DNA of 55,993 nucleotides, taken from positions 1 through 55,993 of the forward strand of contig CANKUB010000016.1 in the NCBI GenBank assembly GCA_947486575.1, given 5' to 3'. How positions within the stretch are numbered: position 1 is the stretch's first letter; every line of letters begins with the position of its first letter. The notes beneath the pieces are model-generated. The model had not been told where the DNA came from. It saw only the letters and a program-made list of their open reading frames with translations, and did not search any database. A program made the translations under genes and the position numbers. Below, piece after piece: positions 8,165-17,136 of the stretch. This stretch comes from Betaproteobacteria bacterium (GTDB lineage: Bacteria; Pseudomonadota; Gammaproteobacteria; Burkholderiales; SG8-41).

Positions 8165-8180
8165 GTGTGCTTCTGTAGGG

Positions 8181-8921
8181 TTAATCCAGCCGTGACCAGC
8201 CCGGCTCATCGCGATCCAGCAGGCGTTTCAGCGCTTCCAGATGCAGTGCAGCCTGCTGGCTTTCCTGATTCATTTGCCGCCCGGTTTTGGCGGCAATGGC
8301 CTCCGGCACCAGACGCAGTGGCTTGCCTGTGCCCATCGCCAGCACTTGCAGCATGCAGGCGCGTTCAAGGTAATACAAGTCGTCAAACGTGGCTGAAACC
8401 GTCGGCCCCACCACGATGATGCCGTGATTGCCGAGGAACAATACGTCCGCAGTCCCTAATGCGTGGCACAGGCGTTCGCCTTCGGCTTCGTCAAGCGCAA
8501 GCCCCTGATAGTTTTCGTCGTAGGCCACGCGATTGTAAAACTTGAGTGAATTCTGGCTGGCCCATTCGAGGCGTCCGCCGTGAATCGCCGTGAGTGCGGT
8601 GGCATGCGGCATGTGGGTGTGCATCACGCATGCTGCGTTGGCGTTGCCACGATGAATCTCACTGTGAATGAAAAATGCCGTTGGTTCCACACTGTGCTTG
8701 CCCGAGACTTTGTGCCCTTGCGCATCGACTACCACCAAATCGCCGGGCGTAATTTCCGACCAGTGAAATCCTTGCGGATTGATCAGAAAATGTCCGGGCT
8801 TGCCCGGCACCGCAAGACTGAAGTGGTTGCAGATGCCTTCGCCGAGATTCATGCGCGAGGCGCTGCGCAACGCGGCGGTCAGATCAATGCGCGCCTGGGT
8901 TTCGTCCGAGTGTGGGGGCAT
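8181..8921 (-). CDS. class II aldolase/adducin family protein
   Basis: 246 residues, typical for PF00596. Zinc-ligand motifs are visible: HTHMPHATAL near residue 101 and LGNHGIIVVG near 163. LGEGICNHFSLAVPG near residue 27 is the usual N-terminal phosphate-loop region. Members include fuculose-phosphate aldolase, 3-oxo-tetronate 4-phosphate decarboxylase and relatives. The adducin-like group to which this seems closest often has no assigned substrate. It is the first gene of a two-gene unit with the VOC protein. An AT-rich repeat copy begins 3 bases before the start codon and takes the place where a Shine-Dalgarno sequence would be; none is visible. Confidence 0.92.
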   Translation of the reverse strand: MPPHSDETQARIDLTAALRSASRMNLGEGICNHFSLAVPGKPGHFLINPQGFHWSEITPGDLVVVDAQGHKVSGKHSVEPTAFFIHSEIHRGNANAACVMHTHMPHATALTAIHGGRLEWASQNSLKFYNRVAYDENYQGLALDEAEGERLCHALGTADVLFLGNHGIIVVGPTVSATFDDLYYLERACMLQVLAMGTGKPLRLVPEAIAAKTGRQMNQESQQAALHLEALKRLLDRDEPGWSRLD

Positions 8922-9322
8922 GGTTTAACTATTCGTTTTTAAAAAATTATTTATAGGTGGTGCTGGGCGAAATAAGTCAATCGAGGTGTCGCAACCAGTA
9001 TAGCGCTCTCTGGCTTCATCGAAGCTGTATCGTGGCATGTTGTACTGTCAGTCGCGATGCAGAATTTTCTTGAGGCAGAAGGCCAAAGAGATGGAAGGTC
9101 AGAGAGATGGAAGATCATAGCGCAACCGGTGGCTGTGGATAGAGCACACATTTTTTTGCGCCACTATGTAGCCCAAAGCTCCGCTGAATCGTTTAGGTGA
9201 ATGGGCTAATGAAATTGACGAAATCCCTCTCGATTCAATGAATTAAATACTTTATTCATGATATTCTGCCGCGATACCCCTTGTAGAAGTAAGGGCAGCA
9301 CTGTCAACTCCAAGACCTAGCT
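8922..9322. other. 401-base intergenic region between divergent genes
   Basis: No convincing gene is seen. The part next to the aldolase gene is an AT-rich repeat copy. A minus-strand open frame of 66 codons (8951-9151) has no recognisable feature. TTGACG at 9215-9220 with AT-rich sequence 20-30 bases later could be part of a promoter for the TauE/SafE gene, but spacing is poor. Confidence 0.5.
8924..8955 (+). repeat. AT-rich dispersed repeat, copy 4 (leader of class II aldolase gene)
   Basis: Reads TTTAACTATTCGTTTTTAAA followed by AAATTATTTATA. It matches the family form with C for T in the core. It occupies the whole 5' leader next to the aldolase start codon at 8921. Confidence 0.6.
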
Positions 9323-10051
9323 ATGGCCGACATGATTATGGTGATTTGCGTCGTGATGAGCGCGTATTTTATACGCGGCATCACGGGCTTTGGCTCCGGC
9401 CTCATTTCGGTGCCATTGCTGGCGCTTTCTTTTCCGCTGACCTTTGCCATTCCGCTGATTCTTGCGCTGGATTTCACGGCGTCGATTGCGCTGGGTGGCA
9501 TCAATCGCAAACAAACCGTGTGGGGCGAGATCAAGGTGCTATTGCCGGCCGGATTGATCGGCGGTGGCCTCGGTATTCTTGCGCTGCTCAAGTTGCCGCA
9601 AACGCCTATTTTGATTGCGCTGGGCGCTTTTACGATGTTTTTTGGTTTTCGTAACGTGTTTGGTGTGCAACCTGTCGGGCAGATTCACCGCGGTTGGGCC
9701 ATTCCTGCGGGCCTGGCCGGTGGCGCCACGGGCGCGCTGTTTGGTGTCGGCTCGCCGCCCTATATCATGTATTTGTCGCGCCGCCTTCATGACAAGGGCC
9801 AGATGCGCGCCACTTTTTCATGGCTGATCGCGGTGGACGGTGCGGCGCGCCTGATCTGGTTTGCAGTGGCCGGGCTGCTGTTCGACACCAAGCTGATCAT
9901 CGCCTACCTGACGTGCCTGATACCCATGGCGTTTGGCCTGTATACCGGCAATAGCGTACATACGGACATGACCAGCGGCGGCATGCTTAAAGCCGTGGGC
10001 ATACTGCTGTCGTTCAGTGGCGCCATGCTGTTTTTGAAGGCGCTGGGGTGA
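9323..10051 (+). CDS. TauE/SafE family sulfite/organosulfonate exporter-like permease
   Basis: 242 residues with seven or eight hydrophobic segments. The repeat signature FIRGITGFGSGLISVPLLAL near residue 17 and its counterpart AGGATGALFGVGSPPYIMYLS near 133 are characteristic of the TauE/SafE family (PF01925). Members move sulfite, sulfoacetate or other anions over the inner membrane. The substrate cannot be assigned here, although sulfatase genes elsewhere in the window make a sulfur anion plausible. The ATG at 9323 has no strong ribosome-binding site. It is followed 82 bases later by the PhnD-like gene on the same strand. Confidence 0.93.
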   Translation: MADMIMVICVVMSAYFIRGITGFGSGLISVPLLALSFPLTFAIPLILALDFTASIALGGINRKQTVWGEIKVLLPAGLIGGGLGILALLKLPQTPILIALGAFTMFFGFRNVFGVQPVGQIHRGWAIPAGLAGGATGALFGVGSPPYIMYLSRRLHDKGQMRATFSWLIAVDGAARLIWFAVAGLLFDTKLIIAYLTCLIPMAFGLYTGNSVHTDMTSGGMLKAVGILLSFSGAMLFLKALG

Positions 10052-10133
10052 CGTTCGCCACAGCGCATTGTGCCGCCCTCAACCGGGCGATATGATGCCG
10101 TCTACTTAACTATAAATCTGTGCAGAGGTGAAG

Positions 10134-10997
10134 ATGAAACTCAGCAAATTAATCGGTGCCGCAACGCTTCTGGCCCTGGCTGTTTTATGCCCATTGTTGG
10201 CGCAGGCGCAAGCACCAGCACAGACCAAACCGTATGCTTTTAACGTGCTCAATCAGCGCACGCTGGCGATTACCGCCGAGTACTGGAACCCCATACTAAC
10301 CTACGTGAGTAAAAAAAGCGGCGTCCCGCTGGAACTCAAGCTCGCCAAGAATTCACGGGAAGGCAACCTCATCGCCGAAAAAGGCGGCTACGATTTTCTG
10401 TATACCAACCACTTTTTTACCCCGGAGCGTGACAAGTTGGGTTTTCAGGTGATTGCGCGCCCGGTGGGACCGGGCTTGCAGGCGCAAATCGTGGTGCCGA
10501 GTGATTCGCCGATCCGCTCGCTGCAGGAGCTTGAAGGCAAAGACGTGGGATTCGTCTCAATGGATGGTTTTTCCGGTTACTACATCCCCTACGATGCGCT
10601 GTTGCGTGCCAAGGTAAAGGTAAAAGTGATCATCACCGGTAATCAGGAATCTTCCGTCGCCCAGCTCAAGGTGGGCAAGATCGCGGCAGCGGGCGTCAAT
10701 GGCCTGATTCTGGAGCGCTATGCGCGCCGCGAAGGCTTTGCCTATCGCTCGCTTTGGACATCGCCGTTATATCCCGATCTGTGCATCATGGCGCACAAGC
10801 GCGTACCCGCAGACAAAATGGCCGCTGTCCAGGCCGCGTTTGCGGGCATGGATAAAGATCCGGTTGGGGTCAAAATTCTGGAGGCCGCGGCGGGTGTGGT
10901 CAAAGCCAACAGCGCGCTGGGCTTTGTGACATCGGAAGACCGCGATTACGATAGCTATCGTGCGTTTTTCAAGAGCACGCTGGTCAATAAGAAATAG
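10134..10997 (+). CDS. PhnD-like phosphate/phosphonate-type periplasmic binding protein
   Basis: 287 residues from ATG 10134, preceded by AGAGG at 10124-10128. The signal peptide ends AQAQA near residue 25. The PF12974 pattern is visible: FNVLNQRTLAITAEYWNPIL, a YDFLYTNHFF segment near 85, LEGKDVGFVSMDGFSGYYIP and an IITGNQESSVAQLKVGKIAAAG stretch. No ABC permease or ATPase gene lies nearby. Instead the next gene, 47 bases downstream, is a hybrid histidine kinase with a periplasmic domain. I infer that this protein senses a ligand for that kinase rather than feeding a transporter. Known parallels of binding-protein/kinase pairs exist (for example TorT/TorS). Confidence 0.9.
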   Translation: MKLSKLIGAATLLALAVLCPLLAQAQAPAQTKPYAFNVLNQRTLAITAEYWNPILTYVSKKSGVPLELKLAKNSREGNLIAEKGGYDFLYTNHFFTPERDKLGFQVIARPVGPGLQAQIVVPSDSPIRSLQELEGKDVGFVSMDGFSGYYIPYDALLRAKVKVKVIITGNQESSVAQLKVGKIAAAGVNGLILERYARREGFAYRSLWTSPLYPDLCIMAHKRVPADKMAAVQAAFAGMDKDPVGVKILEAAAGVVKANSALGFVTSEDRDYDSYRAFFKSTLVNKK

Positions 10998-11044
10998 GTT
11001 TTGCTTAAGGGCCGCGATTTACAAAAGGGCTGACAGGGGCGGGT

Positions 11045-14000
11045 ATGGAAAAAAAATGGTATGAGGTGTGGACAGAGTGGGGGCTGGTTGCGCGCCTGAT
11101 GGTCGCGGTCGGATTCGCTGTCGTGGCAGGCGGGTTTATACAGACCGGCTTGCTGGTGATCGAGGGCGCCAGCGAAAACAATGCGCGGCTGGACCGTGAC
11201 ATGATTGAAGTGTTGAACTATCTCGCACCCAGTGTGGCTGACCAGGCGCTGGTGGGTGATTACGCAGCGATTGAGCAAACCCTCAAAAAGCAGGTGACGC
11301 GCACCGAAGTGCTGCGCCTGTGGTGGATAGACAATGAAGGGCGCACCTTGAGCGCGGCAGACAATTCTGATCCGCGTACCGCACCGGCATGGTTTTCCTC
11401 GTTGGTCGATATCGACGTGGCTACTGACGCCAAGGTTGACGTGATCGCAGGTGGCGTGTCCTACGGCAAACTGCATGGCCAAATGTCACCGGTCCATGCG
11501 CAGAACCGCCTGTGGAAGCAATTTGTCAAACAACTGCAAATTGTGGTGGCAACGCTGTTTTTAATGTTGCAGTTTATCTGGCTGATTTTTCGCGGCAATC
11601 TGGGCACGCTGCGTGATCTTGCCGCAGGCGCTAATCGTTTCAGTCAGGGCGATCACGCAGTGCGTATTGTTGCTGAAGGCGCGCCCGAGGTGCGCCTCGC
11701 GGCTGACGCCTTTAACAATATGGCCAACAATACCGAAACGCTGCTGGCGTCGTTGAGTCAGAGTGAGTCGAAGAACCGGTTGTTGGCCACTATCGTCGAG
11801 CAATCGAGCGAGGCGATTTGGACCACCGATATTGACGGCATAGTCACCAGCTGGAACGCTGGTGCCATTGCGCTGTTTGGTTATACCGCAGAAGAGGTGC
11901 TGGGCCACGAAATTGAAGCTGGCAAGGGCGATCAGTTGTCCGAAAAAGAACGCATGCAGCGCCTGTTGAAGCTCGAAAAATTTACCTACGACAGTAAGGC
12001 GGTGAACAAATCGGGCGCACAGTTCGACATTCAGGTGGCGGTAGCGCCGCTGGTGGGTGCGGAAGGTCAATGTGTCGGCAAAATATCGGTTGCGCGCGAT
12101 GTGACCGAGCGCAACCGCAGCGAAGAGGTGTTGCGTAGCGCGCGCGAGGCGGCTGAATCCGCCAGCCATGCCAAGAGCGCATTTTTGGCGCGCATGAGCC
12201 ATGAAATACGCACGCCGATGAACAGTGTGCTGGGCATGACCGAGCTGTTGCTGGAAACCGGGCTCACCAGCACGCAGCGCAAGTATGCCGAGACGGTGCA
12301 CCGCTCCGGCTCCAATCTGCTGGGCATTATCAACGACGTGCTCGATTTTTCCAAAATCGAGGCGGGAAAGCTCGAGCTTGAGCAGGTTGATCTGGACGTA
12401 CGCCGCACGCTGGAGGACGTGGTGGATATGCTGGCGGAGCGCGCTCACGTCAAAGGCCTTGAGCTGGTATGCAGCATTCCCGCAGAATTGCCACGGCATT
12501 TGCTGGGAGACCCGCTGCGGCTGGGGCAGATACTGACCAACCTGACCGGCAATGCGATCAAATTTACCGAGTCAGGTTCGGTGCTGATTAGTGTGTCCTG
12601 CCTGGACGACGCGCGTGATTTTGTGCGGCTGCGTTTCGCGGTCAAGGACACCGGGCCGGGCATTTCGCACGAAGCGCAAGGTCGTATCTTTGACGAGTTT
12701 TCGCAAGCCGATGGCTCCACCACCCGCCAGCATGGCGGCTCGGGCCTGGGTCTTGCCATTAGCAAGCAGTTGGTGGAAATGATGAAAGGCGGCATTCATG
12801 TGGAATCGGAGCCTGGTGTCGGCTCCACGTTCTGGTTTACTGCTGTCTTGCCCAAGCAGCTCGGCATGCAGCACGCCGCACCCAGCAAGACCCCGGCCGG
12901 CACCTTGAACGGGGTGCGTGCGCTGATCGTCGAGTCGAGCTTGGTCAGCCGTGGCATTATTTCTTCGCAGGCAAGCAACTGGCGCATGACCATACGCGTT
13001 GCGGAGTCGCCGGATCAGGCCCTCATACTGCTCAAGCAGGGCGTGGCTCGCGGTGTGCCGTTTGACATTGTGATCATGGATCTCGGTTTTGCCGGTGGCA
13101 ATCCGCTGGAACTGGCAAGCGCCATCAAGGCCGAGCCCGCCATTGCAAAACTTAAAGTGGTGATGCTGGCGCCGGTGGGCAATCACGCCATGATTCGCGA
13201 TGCACAGGTTGCAGGTTTTGATGGCTGCCTAGTTAAGCCGGTACGTCAGTCTTCGCTGTACGATGCCTTGGTAACCGCCATGAGCGGTCAGGGGATGATG
13301 CCTGAAATACGCAGTCTTGCCGGAGAGAGCGGCGGCGAGAGGGCTGTCACCAAAAGCAGCCGCCCCGTATTGCTGGTGGAAGACAATCTGATCAATCAGG
13401 CGGTGGCGCTGGGTATGCTGAGCAATCTGCTGGGCTATGCGGTAACGGTGGCGAACAATGGCAAGGAGGCGATTGAGCTCAGCGCGAAAACCCAATTCGA
13501 CCTGATTCTGATGGATTGCCATATGCCTGAGATGGATGGCTACGACGCCACTCGCGCTATCCGTATACGTGAAGCGTCTTCGGGCGCCGGCAAGCGTGTG
13601 CCAATCATTGCGTTGACCGCCAACGCCATGGCGCAGGATCGCGCGGATTGCATCAACGCCGGAATGGACGATCATCTGGGCAAGCCGTTCAGCCGCCAGC
13701 AGATACAGGAGGCTATCGAACGCTGGTTGCCCAGTGAAGTTAAGGTCACGCCGGCGCAGGCAGCGCGGAATGAAACGCCGCTGCCGTTGCCCACTGAAAT
13801 TGTGCTTGATCGGCGCGTACTGCGCCAATTGAGTGATCTGCAAAGCCAGGAAGACCCGGATCTGCTCGCGCGTGTGCTGAGTCTCTACTTGAATGAATCG
13901 CCCAAGGAAATGGCGGCACTTGCGCAGGCGGTGGCGGTGGCGGCGGCGGTTGCGATCAGGCGTCCTGCGCATTCGCTCAAATCCAGCAGTGCCAATATTG

Positions 14001-14161
14001 GTGCGTCGGCCATGAGCCAGTTGTGTGCCGATCTGGAAGCCGCAGGTCGCAGTGGCAAAATCGAAGGGGCGCCCGCACTCTACGATAAGCTAAAAGCGGA
14101 ACATGATCGCGTGCAAATCGCCGTCAAGGCAGAACTCGCCTTGCTCGGCGGCGCACTCTGA
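11045..14161 (+). CDS. hybrid sensor histidine kinase with HAMP, PAS, two receiver domains and Hpt
   Basis: 1038 residues. Membrane segments lie near 16-40 and 162-182 and bracket a periplasmic sensor of about 120 residues. Then come HAMP (about 183-235), PAS (245-355), HisKA with His386 in MSHEIRT, and HATPase with N-box Asn503, G1 DTGPGI and G2 GGSGLGLAI. Receiver 1 (about 622-745) keeps Asp679 but has Glu-Ser (VESS) where the acidic pair should be. Receiver 2 (about 774-895) is canonical: Glu779-Asp780, Asp824, Lys880. The C-terminal Hpt has His976 in AHSLKSSS. This is a complete phosphorelay in one inner-membrane protein of the BarA/TorS type. No output regulator is adjacent. It is linked to the upstream PhnD-like gene, and the TauD-like gene follows after 47 bases. 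Confidence 0.95.
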   Translation: MEKKWYEVWTEWGLVARLMVAVGFAVVAGGFIQTGLLVIEGASENNARLDRDMIEVLNYLAPSVADQALVGDYAAIEQTLKKQVTRTEVLRLWWIDNEGRTLSAADNSDPRTAPAWFSSLVDIDVATDAKVDVIAGGVSYGKLHGQMSPVHAQNRLWKQFVKQLQIVVATLFLMLQFIWLIFRGNLGTLRDLAAGANRFSQGDHAVRIVAEGAPEVRLAADAFNNMANNTETLLASLSQSESKNRLLATIVEQSSEAIWTTDIDGIVTSWNAGAIALFGYTAEEVLGHEIEAGKGDQLSEKERMQRLLKLEKFTYDSKAVNKSGAQFDIQVAVAPLVGAEGQCVGKISVARDVTERNRSEEVLRSAREAAESASHAKSAFLARMSHEIRTPMNSVLGMTELLLETGLTSTQRKYAETVHRSGSNLLGIINDVLDFSKIEAGKLELEQVDLDVRRTLEDVVDMLAERAHVKGLELVCSIPAELPRHLLGDPLRLGQILTNLTGNAIKFTESGSVLISVSCLDDARDFVRLRFAVKDTGPGISHEAQGRIFDEFSQADGSTTRQHGGSGLGLAISKQLVEMMKGGIHVESEPGVGSTFWFTAVLPKQLGMQHAAPSKTPAGTLNGVRALIVESSLVSRGIISSQASNWRMTIRVAESPDQALILLKQGVARGVPFDIVIMDLGFAGGNPLELASAIKAEPAIAKLKVVMLAPVGNHAMIRDAQVAGFDGCLVKPVRQSSLYDALVTAMSGQGMMPEIRSLAGESGGERAVTKSSRPVLLVEDNLINQAVALGMLSNLLGYAVTVANNGKEAIELSAKTQFDLILMDCHMPEMDGYDATRAIRIREASSGAGKRVPIIALTANAMAQDRADCINAGMDDHLGKPFSRQQIQEAIERWLPSEVKVTPAQAARNETPLPLPTEIVLDRRVLRQLSDLQSQEDPDLLARVLSLYLNESPKEMAALAQAVAVAAAVAIRRPAHSLKSSSANIGASAMSQLCADLEAAGRSGKIEGAPALYDKLKAEHDRVQIAVKAELALLGGAL

Positions 14162-14208
14162 TCTGCAATCTGCAAATCGTAAGTGATTCAATATTCAGGG
14201 AGTAGATC

Positions 14209-15072
14209 ATGCAAGTTGCGCGCTTGACCCCTCACTTCGGCGCCGCCGTCATCGGCATCAAGCTGGGCGAGCTTGACGATGCCCAGTTCGCCGCCCTCAA
14301 GCAGGTGTGGCACCAGCACCGCGGCCTGCTCGCGTTTCCGCAGCAGAATATTTCTGACGACGGACTGCTGGTATTTTCGCGTCGCATTGGTCAACTGGAT
14401 TCACCGCCGAATCAGGAAAATGGCCGTCAGTCGCCCGCAGGTTATCCCGATATTTATGTGGTCTCAAACGTCAAGGATGACGTGGGCCGTCCGATCGGTG
14501 CGCTCGGCGATGGCGAGGCCGTGTGGCATACCGACATGAGCTATGAATCCAAACCGCCGCTGGCCTCGATGCTGACGGCGCGCGAAATTCCTGCCAGCGG
14601 CGGCGATACCTGGTTTTGCGATATGGCAGGCGCGTACGAAGATCTGCCGCCCGCGTTGAAGCAGCGCATTGCGACGTTGCAGGTCAAACATGACGGCACG
14701 TATAACTCCGGCGGTTTTGTACGCGCGGGCGTCACCCCCATAGATAACCCGGCATTAGCCCCCGGCCGGCTGCATCCGGCCGTGGTTCGAATTCCGGAAA
14801 CCGGCGAAGCTGTGCTGTATCTGGGCCGCAGGCGCATGTCATTTATTTCTGGTCTGTCGCTCGCGGATAGCGAGGCGCTGCTCAACGAATTGTGGAAGTA
14901 TCCCGCCGCCGAACACCGCATCTACAAACACAAATGGCAAATTGGCGATCTGGTGCTTTGGGACAACCGCACCACCATGCACCGGCGCGACCCTTTCCCG
15001 GCGAATGAACGGCGCATCATGCATCGCACGCAGATCAAAGGTGCCGTGGCACCGGCAGCTTTCGTTTCTTAA
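14209..15072 (+). CDS. TauD/TfdA family Fe(II)/2-oxoglutarate-dependent dioxygenase
   Basis: 287 residues, normal for the family (PF02668). The iron ligands are visible: HTD with His107 and Asp109 in VWHTDMSYE, and His258 in TTMHRRDPF. The 2-oxoglutarate-binding Arg is probably Arg269 or Arg273 in ERRIMHR. Members hydroxylate taurine, 2,4-D, alkyl sulfates and other acids. The substrate is undetermined, with sulfonates and sulfate esters plausible given the TauE-like and sulfatase genes. GGGAG precedes the ATG at 14209. It is probably co-transcribed with the kinase gene upstream. An AT-rich patch follows the stop codon. Confidence 0.92.
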   Translation: MQVARLTPHFGAAVIGIKLGELDDAQFAALKQVWHQHRGLLAFPQQNISDDGLLVFSRRIGQLDSPPNQENGRQSPAGYPDIYVVSNVKDDVGRPIGALGDGEAVWHTDMSYESKPPLASMLTAREIPASGGDTWFCDMAGAYEDLPPALKQRIATLQVKHDGTYNSGGFVRAGVTPIDNPALAPGRLHPAVVRIPETGEAVLYLGRRRMSFISGLSLADSEALLNELWKYPAAEHRIYKHKWQIGDLVLWDNRTTMHRRDPFPANERRIMHRTQIKGAVAPAAFVS

Positions 15073-15192
15073 AAAGAATAATAACTATTCAGCGTGACCG
15101 AAAGGTCAAAAGCTTCTCTCACCCGGCGCTACGCGCCACCCTCTGCTTTGCTTTCAGTGTTCCCTGATCCCGGGGGGGCGAGGGTTTGTTCG

Positions 15193-15211
15193 CCTCTCCC
15201 TCCGGGAGAGG
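15193..15211. repeat. GC-rich hairpin, REP-like
   Basis: CCTCTCC at 15193-15199 pairs perfectly with GGAGAGG at 15205-15211 over a 5-base loop. It lies between the convergent TauD and Asp-box genes, in a stretch of text (CCGGGAGAGGGG and GTGGGGGTGA) that resembles common intergenic repeats of proteobacteria. There is no T run, so it is a poor intrinsic terminator by the usual rule. Confidence 0.45.
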
Positions 15212-15270
15212 GGTGGGGGTGACGGAAGTAGTTGAACTTGTTGTTCAACGCCGAGTAGACAGCCGCAGCC

Positions 15271-16353
15271 CTACCCGCACGCCACCGCGTAAACGTCGTG
15301 TACATGCTGCGGCAACTGGGATTCCTGCCATGATGCGCCGGTATCCGCAGTTGCAAACACCTGCCCGCAACGGGACACGCAGCACACGGCTGCCGCATCA
15401 CGCGGACTCACTGCCGAGGACATCATGGTGGCGCTGGCGGTGAAGCCGTGATCCATACGACGCCAGGATGCGCCCACGTCGTCACTGCGGTATAACGACC
15501 CCACCTTGCCGCGAGACGATTCTGACAGGCACGCATACAGCACGCGTGGATCGTGCGGCGATACCATCACATCGCGGCAATACGTCATCGGCGAATAGCG
15601 GCCGACTTCGATATCACCCCACGAAGTGCCGCGATCGGCGCTGCGGAAAATGCCCATGCGCACCGCCAGAAACGGATTGCCGGAACTCGCCGCGCTGACG
15701 GCGATGGCGTGCGAATCGAGCATGCCAGAGGCGTCGGTGTCGCTGGTCAAACGGCTTTTCAGATGCGGCTGCTCTGATAATTTGATCAGCGGCGCGGAAA
15801 GATCGGTCCAGGTGTCGCCGCCATCCGTGCTACGCAGCACGCCGCTGACTTCGAGCGCGGCATAGATGTCATCCGGGCGTCCGGCGTCGGCAGCAATGCC
15901 GATGGTGCGCGTGGGGAAATCCATCGGGCAATGGCCGGGGTCAACCGCACCTTTAAGTTTGATCCAGTTGTCGCCGCCGTCTTCGCTGCGATACAGGCCC
16001 ACCGGTGCTGCACCCGCGTACATCACTTGCGGGCGTGCCGGGTGAAATGCCATCGACCAGATTTTTACGTTGCGTTCGGGAAACCCCAGTCGCTCCCAGT
16101 TGTCTCCGCCATCGGTGCTGCGATACGGGCCATCTTGCGTGCCCACATAAATCACATCACGATCACGGGGATGAAACACGATCACCCGCGCTTCGACATT
16201 TTCCGGCAGACCGGTTGTGAGCGATTGCCAGGCCGACATGGAGAAGTCGTCATCCAATGGCTTGCGAAAAAAACCGCCAACATAACGTAAGCCGTTTTTC
16301 ATATTGAAATAAGCGCTGCCTGCAAAAACGCGCGTGGGTTGTGCGTCAGACAT
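15271..16353 (-). CDS. Asp-box (BNR) repeat beta-propeller protein, sialidase/YCF48-like
   Basis: 360 residues from ATG 16353, chosen for the GAGGA six bases or so upstream. At least six Asp-box motifs of the form SxDxGxxW are visible: YRSTDGGDNW, YRSEDGGDNW, LRSTDGGDTW, FRSADRGTSW, YRSDDVGASW and FATADTGASW. Such repeats build a beta-propeller as in sialidases, VPS10/sortilin and photosystem assembly factor YCF48. There is no signal peptide and no visible sialidase Arg triad, so an enzyme activity is not supported. Substrate and partner are unknown. It stands alone, convergent with the TauD gene. Confidence 0.88.
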   Translation of the reverse strand: MSDAQPTRVFAGSAYFNMKNGLRYVGGFFRKPLDDDFSMSAWQSLTTGLPENVEARVIVFHPRDRDVIYVGTQDGPYRSTDGGDNWERLGFPERNVKIWSMAFHPARPQVMYAGAAPVGLYRSEDGGDNWIKLKGAVDPGHCPMDFPTRTIGIAADAGRPDDIYAALEVSGVLRSTDGGDTWTDLSAPLIKLSEQPHLKSRLTSDTDASGMLDSHAIAVSAASSGNPFLAVRMGIFRSADRGTSWGDIEVGRYSPMTYCRDVMVSPHDPRVLYACLSESSRGKVGSLYRSDDVGASWRRMDHGFTASATMMSSAVSPRDAAAVCCVSRCGQVFATADTGASWQESQLPQHVHDVYAVACG

Positions 16354-16539
16354 GATGGGTTCCTCATAACGTGCGGAAACAATTTTAGATTGTGATAGCA
16401 CAGTGCCAGAATGAGTCTAGTGCCGCGAATTCGTGGGGTCAATACAGTACAGTGCGGCGGTCAAAACAACCTGCGCACAGGCCACTTGATGCTGCTGTGT
16501 GGTGCGGCAATGAGCAATACGATGCCAGATCGGTGATAT

Positions 16540-16580
16540 CGTAACTATATGTTTCTATTGAATTATTTCTATTTCTAATA
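16540..16580 (+). repeat. AT-rich dispersed repeat, copy 5 (over the stop codon of a membrane-protein gene)
   Basis: Reads CGTAACTATATGTTTCTATT followed by GAATTATTTCTATTTCTAATA. It contains the stop codon at 16555-16557 of the minus-strand membrane protein gene and encodes its last six or seven residues (EIEIIQ). Confidence 0.65.
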
Positions 16581-17136
16581 CAGCGCACACCAGCGTGCGC
16601 ACTTCAATCATCAGTGCCTGCCCGGGCAGGTCTTCAGCGATGACCGCGTCTTTGCGCCGCTCAGTGTTGTGTTTTGCAACCAGCGCATAGCGCGGCGTTG
16701 AACTGAACACATTTTGATATCGCGCGCTGATGCGCGGTTCCACTTCGGCAATTTCTGAGTGCTCAATCGCGCTTGTTCTAGTGATGTATCCAAACACGCG
16801 CCGCTCGCTGCGCACACCCTCGGCGCTGATTTCCACGCGCAGCGAATTGGCCAGCAAATAAATGGCCAGCAGCGTGAACACCATGCTGGCCAGAATAAAC
16901 GGCGCGGCAAATCCGCCGATCAGCGCCAGCGACAACAGCGCTGCTGCATTGGCGTTTTCCAGCGGCAGCAATGCGGACAATCCGAGTGCAGGCATCAGGC
17001 CGCACAGCAGCGCGAATGCGCCGAGGCCAATCGCTGCCCCGGGCGCGCGCAGCACCGGAAACGCCAGCGTGATGCCCTCGCTGTTGCGCCGTACGGTAAA
17101 GCTGCTACCGTGCGCCAGCGTGTCTGAATCAGTCAA
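16555..17136 (-). CDS. membrane protein of unknown function
   Basis: About 193 residues from a TTG at 17136, which overlaps the stop of the upstream Bug gene by 8 bases. An ATG at 17193 would overlap that gene by 65 bases and add residues without clear character. The start is uncertain. Two long hydrophobic stretches lie near residues 30-60 and 65-98, followed by a soluble C-terminal domain with TRTSAIEHSEIAEVEPRISARYQ, which reminds me of the PH-like domains in small bacterial membrane proteins. I do not recognise the family. Its end is formed by an AT-rich repeat copy, so the last residues may not be ancestral. Confidence 0.65.
   Translation of the reverse strand: MTDSDTLAHGSSFTVRRNSEGITLAFPVLRAPGAAIGLGAFALLCGLMPALGLSALLPLENANAAALLSLALIGGFAAPFILASMVFTLLAIYLLANSLRVEISAEGVRSERRVFGYITRTSAIEHSEIAEVEPRISARYQNVFSSTPRYALVAKHNTERRKDAVIAEDLPGQALMIEVRTLVCAVLEIEIIQ

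Noticed and set aside
8951-9151. Minus-strand frame of 66 codons in the intergenic region
   Set aside because: No ribosome-binding site, no similarity and an odd composition; judged noncoding.
11561-12499. Minus-strand open frame of 312 codons inside the hybrid kinase gene
   Set aside because: Fully antisense to HAMP, PAS and HisKA coding sequence. It is rich in Gln/His/Arg as expected from the reverse frame of GC-rich DNA.
15120-15235. GC-rich stretch with hairpin as a possible tRNA or small RNA gene
   Set aside because: No cloverleaf, no conserved T-arm and no CCA end can be drawn; it fits an intergenic repeat.
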